A program made the position numbers and the translations under genes. A stretch of 64,000 nucleotides of DNA, from positions 2,990,171 to 3,054,170 of the forward strand of contig BCKC01000002.1 of the NCBI GenBank assembly GCA_001600455.1, given 5' to 3'. How positions within the stretch are numbered: the stretch's first letter is position 1; each line of letters begins with the position of its first letter. Below the pieces are notes generated by a model that ran no database searches, was not told the DNA's origin, and worked only from the letters and a program-made list of their open reading frames with translations. This DNA is from Endocalyx cinctus (taxonomy: Eukaryota; Ascomycota; Sordariomycetes; Amphisphaeriales; Apiosporaceae). This document shows, piece by piece, positions 11,145-22,600 of this stretch.

Positions 11145-13927
11145 ATGCTTCCTCGGAAACGTATACGACCAAATCCTTCTTTTGAGAAGAGTACTACAAG
11201 TTTACCTGCTACTTTACCTTCATTGCCACAGACAAATAGTACTACCAGTAGTAGCATTGCGTCACAGGCCGACAACTTATCCTTGGGCCTTGGCTCAGAA
11301 TCGTCATCGACTAAGGGAATGCCGCCGCCAACAAAAGAAGATGGGTCAGACATTTCCAATGCTTCAAATAATACTGGCAGCAAGCAGGTATGTTATTTTG
11401 TATATTATTGAATTAGTTGTAACACGTCAATAACCATTAGGATCAAATGTTCCAGGTGCGCAAGTCTCGAAGTTGGTATGGATCATGGCCACGGGTTCCC
11501 AAATCCTCTGCGTCAACCCACGTAGCCCGCGAAACTATAATGGGAGGTACCGTACGTTCAAGAGCCCCTCCCGACTTCAGTCGATTCGAGACCAAGAAAA
11601 GCGACGGCCATTCGGACTCGGACGCGCAATCGGTGAAGACGCTGCCCAAAATCGCTGAGACCGAAACCCAAACCCCAACCCAAACCAAGACCGATGACGC
11701 GAGCTCCGTGAAAAGTCAAAAACCAGAAAAGAGTATTCCTTCGGGTAGAAGTGCGGAAACCATGGATACGCAAAATGGACACGATATAATAAATAGCACA
11801 ACACCGACGGCATCCGCTGTAGCCGATAGGCCGTCGACTTCTTCGGGATGGTTAACCTGGCTGAGCGGAAGTCAGCCTCCTGAAAATCAGGTATCGTCAA
11901 ATGATGCCATGGAGATCGATCCGCCAAAAGCCACCGAACCCCCTAGCGACAACAGCCAAAAACAAACAACGCCGGAAGCCCCTAGACCTGCCACAGGTTC
12001 GTGGTTCGATGGCTTCGGCTTTTGGTCCTCTTCCGCTGCCTCGGCACCACCCAACGTGGAAACGCCAATAAAAACAGAGTCCTCTAAAGATAAGGCGGCT
12101 GTCGAGAATGAAAACCAGGATATCACTATGGAAGATGCTCACGCTCTTCCCCCGACAACTCAACCTTCTGCTGGATCTACTTGGGCGTTTTGGTCGAGGG
12201 ATGGAGGTTCAAAAGATGGTCAAGAAGGGGTTGCTCCGTCAGAGCAAGGCGAATTAGCTGTCATGGGCGATAACTCGGAGGCTAGCCCCAGAAGATCTGC
12301 TGGTGTGAAGGTCCAAGAAGGTCATGCGCCTGTGAAAGAACCCCCTATGGAAGCTATAAAAGAATCAGCAGCCAAAGCAAGCCTTTCTAAAAAGAATAAG
12401 CGAAACCGACCGCAGTCAATGGACCTCGATGCGCCGGTGCCAGATGTACAACCCACTACACTGGAGGCTTCCGTACCTAAGTCAAGCAGTCCGACTTCCA
12501 TCAAAACAGCACCACAAAATCTACTTCTACCTTCATTTAGAAACACATACCACATGAAAGAAAATCCGTCAATAATCAAGCAAATCGGACAGTTGCTCCT
12601 GAGATCCCGCCAACCTTCGGCCAACCATGTATTTCTTACAAAGGAACCGCCGAAGATCAGGAAAGCCATTGCTATCGGTGTCCACGGTCTATTCCCGGCG
12701 GCATACTTGCGTCCGATGATAGGCCAACCTACAGGTACCTCGATTCGCTTCGCAAACCACTGCGCTGAGGCGATTCGGAGATGGACTGAAAGTCATGGAT
12801 ATAGCGACTGCGAGATCGAAAAGGTAGCCCTGGAGGGAGAGGGCAAGATTGCAGACCGTGTCGATAACCTGTGGAAGCTTCTCCTGAACTGGATAGAACA
12901 TATCCGTAACGCTGATCTCATCGTCCTCGGTTGCCACTCACAGGGCGTGCCTGTCGGGATGATGCTCCTCGCAAAGCTGATTGAATTGAAGATTATTACC
13001 ACTGCCCGAATCAGTGTCTGCGCAATGGGTGAGCATTTCGTTTACACCTCACCATTAACTACCCAGATCTAACTTGATATTTTAGCGGGGGTTTCTCTTG
13101 GCCCATTTCCGAATTATAAATCTGGTATGGGGATTTTAATGGGAAGCGCTGCCGAACTATGGCAATTTGGCGACCCGGACAGTGATATTACCAAGAAATA
13201 TAAAGAAGCCTTACAGGTTGTCATCAATTATGGCGGACGTGTTACGGTAAGCTTTTGTGTGACACAAACCTCCGACATATGCATAAACAAGTGCATCACT
13301 AACATATTGATCAAACTTTACAGTACGTTGGCAGTATCGATGACCAGGTCGTTCCCATGGAGTCCGCGATATACTCACCAGCCTCTCACCCATATATATA
13401 TCGTGCCGTATTTATCGATGGACGTCTTCACGCGCCCGATTTTATCGCGCATCTCGTGGGGTTCGCTCTGAAGCTCCGTAATCTCGGCATCTCTGACCAC
13501 GGGTTGATACGAGAACTTTCCGTGCCACTGGCCGGTAGCCTCTACTCCGGGGAAGGTCATTCTAGGCTTTACGATGATGAACAGGTCTATGAGTAAGCAC
13601 GGTTTTCACTACCTCGCTGTTTCCATTTCTTTGCCCTCGGGAAGTTGTCTAACTTATTAAAGCCTGGCTATTCAACATGCGCTCGAGACTACTAGCGTAT
13701 CTGGCGTACCTTGCCAGATCCAGAGTCACGACAGACTCACGAATGCGAACCCAAATCCATATATATTACCGTGGATCATGCGTGGTCTTCTAGAAGAAGA
13801 CTTTGTAAAGACAGAACTATACTCGGAAACGGCCGAGTTGCTGGAGCAGTTTGACGACTGGACACCTAGCACTAAGGCGCTGAAAGATGTTAAATACAGG
13901 TTGGAGGCGGTTAGATCAAAACTTTAG
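11145..13927 (+). CDS. YMC020W-like alpha/beta hydrolase domain protein
   Basis: Five exons are supported: 11145-11387, 11441-13028, 13086-13246, 13324-13592 and 13663-13927, all with GT-AG introns and a continuous frame, giving about 841 residues. The first 480 or so residues are disordered, Ser/Pro/Thr-rich, with scattered Trp motifs such as GWLTWLSG and GSWFDGFGFWSS. The C-terminal part is an alpha/beta hydrolase: strand KAIAIGVHGLFPAAYL, then LIVLGCHSQGVPVG, where Ser581 is the expected nucleophile, and a later VGSIDDQVVP that probably supplies the acidic residue. The elbow reads CHSQG, so the first Gly of GxSxG is replaced. This matches the fungal family related to yeast YML020W. The substrate is unknown, and catalysis is inferred only from the fold. 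Confidence 0.85.
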
Positions 13928-16619
13928 ATTTGCATTGCATTGCGTGGTTTTCTTTTTTCTTCTGTGTTTGATTTAGGGATATTAGATAAACGGGTAAACG
14001 TACACACGTTGTTGATGATAGATATCATACTATGAAGATAATTAGGAAGGACATTGGCTGCTTGTTTTATGTATAAGGAGTTAAAGGGGGTATGTGTATT
14101 TTGCGCGGATTAAACGGAGTAGGAGCTCATAAACCAAAAACAAGAGTCTCAGCTACACTGATTTTAGCCTTTTACCTAACGTAGTAATAAATTTATATAC
14201 CCACGCAGTCCACGATAGTCCGATGTAAAGAGGATTGGATACATAATAGTGGCATTTATTCAGCATCGCCGTATTGTATCACAGTATTGGAATTATTCGT
14301 AGATTATTATATTTGACTAGCTACCCTATTATTCCGCTGAATATACGAGTTTTTACTTCCTCAAATCTTGAAAGTCCCACTATGATACCACTATTAAAAT
14401 TGTCTCTGAGCGGCAAAGCGCGGCTCCTTAGGCCCCTCATATTTGCTTAAGTACTTAAATAGCTAGGGATATTATGTTTGGGCCGTACGCTACGTATATG
14501 TAGATCATTACATGAAAGATGGGCCTCTTCGCAAACTACTCTCGAGTAGTTCCATTCTGTCTCCAGTCACTATTGTCATATCGTCATTTGTTAAACGACC
14601 GGAGTTCTCGGGGATAGGACAATAAACAGACCAGCCAGCCAACCAGCCTATGGTTGCTTTTGTTGGGACTTTACTAAAATAACCTCATTATTGGTAACCC
14701 CTTGCAAATTATCTGACCCCTTTTGTCTTCCGCAGATACTTGCATCGTCTACGTGAGTAATTTATAGTGATGATTAATTATTCCCTTTTTTTTTCCCACA
14801 TAGTTCATGAGAATGAATTTTACCGGAGGGTGACAAATCAGGACTGGCGTAATCTTAAGGTCGCTGCTTTTACTCAGCCTCTGCTCAGTGCATCCTTTAG
14901 CCAGTTGACTCCAGGATGACAGCTTCGTGTACAAATTATGTACAAGAAAACTGCCTAGGAGGATGAAAAGTTTCTGTATATGAATTATGGAATTCGATAC
15001 TATAGAAGTTATGATATGAATTATTATTTCACACTCAACCGCTAGAGCTACTGGAATGAAACCGGGAGTCTTCCCTCTGTTTCATTGCTGACAACGTAAA
15101 TGGAAAACGTCTCGATTCATCCAGGTCCCCCGCACGTTGATGAAGGCAAAAGGGAACAGTCCAACGAATAAGTAATCGACACACAAACCAGCGTAATAAT
15201 ATATATTATATCCCATCCCAGGCCATGAACTCACCGAAGCGGCTCGGCCGCAGCTCCTTAGGCCGGTGTGCTTTGACGATCAAGCGGCTGGCAGATTAAC
15301 TGAGACTTGATATTATTAGTGTACACAGACAGACTCTTTCCCCAGCACCAAGGAGCGGGAGAAATGCCTTGATACGTATGTCTATTGTTGAGACATGAGA
15401 CTGCGGAGTAATTGCCATAGTTTTTAAGATCATGTTCACTGAGGATCTGAAATTGACTGGTTAGTAGGCCATAGTATACTGTTTTGAACCGAATCCCAAG
15501 AAACATTATGATACAACATAATACGGTAAAAAACGTTAGCATACAGTATATTATAAATAGCTGTTGTAGGTCAACGTCTTTTTCTTTTTCTTCTCTTTCT
15601 TTCTTTCTTTTGTTCTTTTTTAAACATACAGGAAGTAGATATATGATACATGAATGCAGCTAACCTAGTCTTGAACCTCCTAGGAAGTCGTTCTAAAATA
15701 AACGAAACTGTTTAAGGAACAAAGCAATTCTCGTTGCCCTCCTACATACGATACATAATCTTAGGTTAGAACGGTAACGAACAGTTTACAGTTTACATGC
15801 AATGTGTACTCTGTATATACATAGTAATTACCTAGGCAGTAATTATAGGCTTAAAGTTATGCGAATATATACCTAGCAGCTTAGGTTAGCAGGTTAGGTA
15901 GTTCTGTAAAATTAGGTGGTAGGACAGGGCGTAAAAGCGGCCAGAAGTTACCAGGCTCAGGTGGGCCATTGATTCACGGATTTGGGAGCATCATTGTAAA
16001 ACCTATCTATACGTGTAGGTACTGTAGAAATTTGAACACTGTCGCATTTACTGCACCGTGACGTGCAGTTCTACTTAATAACTAATCGTCATGGTAGTTT
16101 TCCATTTCTCCTAGTCTTCGCCTATCCTGCAACACCATATCTTAGGTACATGGTACTATCAGGTATGTAGACTAGACTTATCAAGTAATTCCCGACTATA
16201 CAAGTTCACTACCACTTGCACATTTTACTCCTTGTTCTTTCTTTTGAGAGTCAGGCTCATCCGTTAATACCGATTTTACGAATATAGTATCATTTCAGAA
16301 AAACAAATACTCCTCCCAGTATAATTGTATAGTCGCCTGAAATTCGGCATATTTTTACGTGAATCTCGCACAAAAAGAGCACCGCACTCTCCCTCATAAT
16401 TCCAGCGGCTGCCGGTCTCACGCTCCTGTAAATTTGCATGCGCACAACGAACCATGGACTACCGTGAACTATTGGAACCCATATGATGCAGGGAATGCAA
16501 GAATACAAAGCTATCTTGTCAGACATCCCACTGGTAGCGATCCTATCTTTTTCTTATGCTGACCTACTACTATATCTAGCCAGCAAAGAGGCACACGCTT
16601 TGCGTAAGGCGGCATCGCC
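13928..16619. other. 2.7 kb intergenic region upstream of FMP27
   Basis: No convincing gene was found between the hydrolase stop and the FMP27 start. The stretch is AT-rich with many short TAGGTA/TACCTA-type words around 15820-15910. The 12-mer GCTCCTTAGGCC occurs at 14423-14434 and again at 15253-15264. A CT/T-rich run lies at 15579-15622. It should hold the hydrolase 3' untranslated region and the FMP27 promoter. Confidence 0.55.
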
Positions 16620-19600
16620 ATGGCCTTGCTCAATCCAACCTTTATTTTCGGTGTCTTTGTCCTCATATATCTCTCCTCCTTCGTCCTTTTTGCCCTCCTC
16701 CGTATCGTTACCGGTATATCGATACAGCGAATCGGATATTTCTCCCTGCGACGATTAGCCTTTACCCCTCGAGATGGATTCAAGATCGAGATACGAGGCC
16801 TCGGCCTCAACCTCCACCGTCCGACATTCTCTCAGCCAACTTGGCTCAGCATTGTTGTCAGCGAACTTGTCGTCACCCTGGATATTAATGAATTGGAGGG
16901 TCAAAAACAGAATGCGATAGAATCCGAAGAAACTGGCGAGGATGATAAGAAAAGTGAAGCACAAGTCAACGAATCCAAGTCTCAAACGGGAGGCTCGTTC
17001 ATAAGAAGAGCGACCTTCGAGGCTACTCGGAGCGAAACCTGGAAGAAATTGGCAAAAATAAAAGAACGGGTCAAAAAATTACATAGAAATGTGCGATGGC
17101 TTCGCATGGTCGATGTTGTGGCTACGGACTCGACTGTTAATATTGTGGATGTCGGAAATCTGCAGATGGGGAGCTTCACTATTGCCTTAGATACTCGACA
17201 TCGCATGGTCGATCGTGCCCGGTTTTTCTTTCAGTCTAAAGGCGATAAAACCCGACAGAAGCAGTCAGCGGAATGGATCGTTACAATACGAAGCGTACTT
17301 TTCACGGCCAAAGAAGGAGAGGCGATCGAGGTCCTCGACAGCGCTACTCTCAATGTTCACGGATTTCTCTACGAAAATCTCGATGGTCTTCGAGATGCAG
17401 CAATCGCCTTGAAGCTAGGGAGGGTCCACGTTCCATACGATGATGTACAAGTTTGTGCCCGGCGTCTTCATAAGATCAGGAAGCAATATGCAAGCCCATA
17501 CGTACAGCCAGAGTCGATCGAAGTATCGGTTGATAAAGTGATACAGGAAATCGATAAGCCTGGTAGCACAGATCAAGATTTGATGCAGACCGTCTCTGAT
17601 TCGAAGGAGTTCGTAAGCTCTATCCTAAGAGGAATCAAAGAGGTTCAGTTTGCAGTGAGCTTCGTCAGTCTCACTAAAAAGATACAAGACATACGAGCAT
17701 CAGGGTCACCCCTGTTACTTAATGCATCGATGAAGGAAGTTGGAATCGATCTTCACCGGTTAGATCCGAAGTCGCCGGCTCATCGCATGTATTTCCCATC
17801 CAAAGACATAGCACACGAAGCGTTAGCTGCTGCCCTCTCCATCTCAGTCGGACTTGATGATGGGCATGGCAAACCGGAAAGGATCTTGTACGTGCCCATG
17901 GCCACGACAACTGTCAAGACCACCCTGCCTTCTAAGACTGTAGAACTATCGAATTCCGTGAGCGCAGAAGAGAGGAATGAGAACATACTCTTTGCAAATT
18001 CCGTCGTGACCTCTCCTTCCGTTGACTTGGATCCAAAACATCTGCCAGTACTTCTGGCATTATTACGACCTCGACCCAAGTCGTCCAAAGCGCATGTGCA
18101 ACAACGACATATGCTTATCTCTCGCTTGCTACCAAAAGCAAACATCAAATTTTCAATGCACGAGCCAGTCGTCAGAATCGCACTACCCCCGGTCGAGAAG
18201 ACAAGCGATCCTGATGATTTTGACTTGATCATCTCTTCCATTTCGTCAATATCTCTCGATGTCGAGTCGTTTCACTCTGCCGTCGAGGACATGCATTATT
18301 CCTTGGCATCATCGATGCGAGTGCAAACCAATCATCTGTATTATCAGACCACTCAAGGTGAACGTTTTGATCTCATCGATACCGACTCATTCGATCTCAA
18401 AGTGCAGCTTTCGGCAACGCCTGATGTCCACATCGTTGCCACGGGGCATCTACAGACATTCGCAATACGCATGACCCGTCCAGAGATTACAAAAGGTCTA
18501 CGACAAATAGTTCGGCAGTTGAGGCTGAAGGTAGAACCTGACAAGCGACTCTACCCCAGGATGCCTAAGTCTCAGAACGCAATTCGTGCGTTACCCCAGT
18601 GGCTGCTTGATTTTTCAGTCCAAGTAAATGACTTCAGCGCGGAAATTACCGGGATAGATGAAGACTTTCCAGGTAACACGCGAGGCATAGTGATGCAGGT
18701 CGATTCGTGGTCAACGCACTACCGTGCTCAGAGGATGGATACTGTGCGACATCGACCGACTTCAAGAAGGCGTGCAGCCAGTAGTCGATCATTTATGCCA
18801 GATCCGGATTTCTTAGCTTCCCTGGCCATGCCACCCTCGCCTCGAAGGAAGGCTCAGAATGATGGCGATGGCAGGAGACTGTCTGTCCACCTCCGAGGCT
18901 TAGAGGCGTTTGTGATCGAGGCCCCAGAGAAATGGGAGGTCGAGCCATTTATTCATATGCCTCGATTTGAGTTAGCCCTCACAACCCATAGTGACTCTCT
19001 CAGTCCAGTATTACATGTACAATCCCATATTCAAACTCTCCTTATACAATATTCTCTCTTTCGCCACTACTCTCTCGGCGTTGCCGTTACTGTGCTACGG
19101 AAGGCATTCACGAGAGGGCCCATTTCTCAGCCAACATCGCCTTCTAGTCCGCGAATGAGCCATCTTTCGCCGCTTCCACTATCCCCGGACTCGCCCGGTG
19201 GAGAGCCATTTTCTCGCGTTCCAAAAGAGCTTGTTACTGTTGATTTCAAAGCCTCATTAATCCAGGTGAAGGCGGAAATGCCGGCCGACCCTCCTCTCAT
19301 GCTGCGGGTTTATAACATCGAGGCCGGACGTCACCGCTGGTCGCCTCCTTTCTTCTTTGCAAAACTTGTCCACCTCTATGCCGGTGCGCCAAGAATGCAA
19401 GGGATCTGGGCTCGGATTCTCAGCATCAAGACGATGCGCTTGGACTATCGAGAGTCTCGCAAGAAGATGTCTTCTGGAAACGTAGTAGATGATAAAATGT
19501 TCGATCTTGTCACCGATGCCATGAGAATTGCTGTTCCGCATGAAGTGATCATCCATAAAATCTCAGACAACATAGCCAACGTCATTAAAGCTAGTCAGCA

Positions 19601-22600
19601 GCTTCATCATCGTTTTAAAACAGGGACTAACGAATACATCCTGGACAAGGGCCCCGAAGGACCTAAAAATGTGCCAAAGATATCCTTACGAACACGTACC
19701 CTCTTAGTCGAGCTCGAAGACGGCGCCTTTGAATGGAAACTGGGCATGATATACAGGGCGGGTCGCGTTGAGCAGCTACAGCGCCTGGCTCGTGAGGAAG
19801 CTTATCGTGTGAAGGTCAAGAAAATTCACGAAGAGGAAATTAGGAAGGGTTCGAGCCGGTATCGTAATCGATCTGCGATGGGAAGGGGACGAGCACCAAA
19901 TTCCACCGGCTCAGTAGGGCGCAGTAGAAGTGAAGATCACCTTTCTGAGCATGCGCGCGATCAGCGCTCCCGCAGCGCAGCGTCTGGACGACGAAACCCT
20001 CGATACGACCCTGATGGCGTTTGTGGCATGACCGGAAATGCACACGTTTCCATCCAAGAAGCTAGACTTAAGCTTCACGAGCACAATGCCCAAAGTTGGA
20101 AGAAGCGGATTGACCGTCACTACCTCATGGCCAAAAACGGCATGAAGGAGTTGCGCGGCCTCTTTTGGGGTCCTGACTATCTACCTGGTGACCTGGAAGA
20201 CACGGAGAAGATCCTCGAAGTGCCACAAAGACCAGCTTTGATGAGTGCGGTTATCGCTGATTTACATATTCTGATTGACAAGCCATCTTTTCCACTTCAA
20301 AAATTACCTGATTTTCTACATCAAGTAGGCAAAGGGATGCCTAAGAATATGAAATACTCACTCCTCGTGCCAATGAACGTTCAGATCAACATGAATGAAG
20401 CGAGAGTGACCCTTCGAGACTATCCTCTGCCTTTGCTGCACGTACCAGCATTGAAGCCTGGCCAGTCTTCAAAATTGTCAGCTCTGTCGTTGAAGACGGA
20501 TTTCGTCATTGCAGAAGAATATCGTGGGCCAGACTCGACGAGACGAATACGTGTTCAGATCACGCCTCCGAGCAACTTAGAACCAGGAATGCCCAATGGT
20601 AGCTTTGCCATTGATGTTCGCCGCACCATTGGCCCAGTGAAGTCCTTTTCGGATATGCACATTGACATAAATACAGCATATCCTACTAGGATCACTTGGG
20701 GTCCTTCGTATCAGCCGGCTATGCAAGATATGATGATGGTTATCGAGTCCTTCACGAAGCCGCAACTGGATCCTTCTGAACGAGTCGGATTCTGGGACAA
20801 GATTAGACTAAATTTCCATTCCCGAGTGCGAGTTGCCTGGAAAGGTGATGGTGATGTTCATCTCGCTTTGAAGGGCACGCGAGATCCATACCAAGTCACG
20901 GGCAATGGTGCCGGATTCCTAATGTGTTGGCGAAGTAATGTCAAATGGAATGTGCACACGGAAGACGACCCGAAGAAATTTATGACTGTAGATAGCAGCG
21001 AGTACGTCCTCGCAGTCCCAGATTACAGTCACCAGGTCAGAGAAGCAGCCCGCGGCGACAGCGACGATCAAAGTGTCTCAAGCGAGAGCAGCTACAAATC
21101 TGGCGCGGAGTTCAAAAAAGTAGTCATGAAATTATCTGGCAACGTTCAGTGGATGGCTGGGCTAGTTTTTGAGCGCGCGATCACCGACGGCAAGCGAAGC
21201 TTCGATTTCAAACCACATTACGAGGTTGTGCTCAAAACTCCCCTCAACGCGGCAAAAGCTACCGACCTACCCTACGATGCCTTTCGAGGATTCAGGAGTC
21301 AACATATACACTTGTCTCTTGCAGTTCGAGCTCCTGTTGATCGCGATTGGTCCTCACCAGAAGGCCAGCCTTCTAGAAGTTATAATACCGTTCATTTGAC
21401 GCCAAGATTCTTTACGCACTTCTTTGCTTGGTGGTCTCTCTTTAGCGGACCGATGTCGCTACCCATCCGTCAAGGGTCCCTTTGGCCTGGGCGAGAAAAG
21501 AACAGCAAAAAGTTCGGTAGACATCTAGGCACTATCAAATACAACCTTCTTTTAGCACCTTTATTCCTTAGTCATATATATAAGCATAAGGACGCCGAAG
21601 ACTACTCAGAAAACTCGGTTTCCGCTACAGGCATAAAAGTGAGGTTTGACAGCTTCATGCTCGATATTCACCAACGACGGGAAGAGTTCAATACCCGAGA
21701 TCGTGGTCACAAAACTAACGGCAGGACAACTGGGATGAAAATTCATGCCGCCCAACTCGATCTCATCTCTGCAGATGTACGGGCAGTCTCTGCTAGCATT
21801 AAAGGCACTACTACTGAAGCGATCAAGACGAATTCGATTTCAACATTGATTACGCAACAAGATGATGAAGCGGTTAATCTATCTCACTTCACCATTCCAG
21901 ACCGAGACTACAGCTGGATTGACATGGACGATTTTGTTGAATTAGATTGGATACTGCCCTCTGAACCCAACCCAGATACCCAAATCTTGCCACTCGCATA
22001 TGCTCCACGCGTGACTTATTTCAGACAAACTGATATCGGCGGAACAATCGACGGAGATCCCGATCGTACAAGCCCCTTTGGTGACGAGCCTACTCATCTC
22101 TGTATCCTGAGTCAAGATGACGATCCTAGGAGGGTCCAGTCTGAACTTATCAAGTCTCGCTTAGAGCAGCTGCAAGCACAGATTTCTAGCAATATCCGTA
22201 ACGTTGGCGATGCTGAATTGCGCATGATCAGAGATGACGGCAAGGATCCAAGCATTAAAGCAGAGCATGATATGCTCCACAAACATACAGGAGTTTTGCG
22301 AGAGAAGCATTCGTTCATGGAGAGTATGTTGCATCAAATGGCATTTAAAACAACGAAAAACGGTTCAAGCGAAGTCACAGACAATGAACATCCACATAGC
22401 ACTCTCAAACCGGATTCGTCGATCGACACTGGCAATGGAAAGATGAAGGTACCTGGTGGAACCGAATTCGCGAGCGACTTCAAGAATAGATTTGTTGTCC
22501 ATAATATGCAACTGAAGTGGAACAACTTACTCCGGAATATCATCCTTCGATACAGCCACCAAGTCAGTCAGCGAAGGGGTTTCGTCTATTACTTATCACG

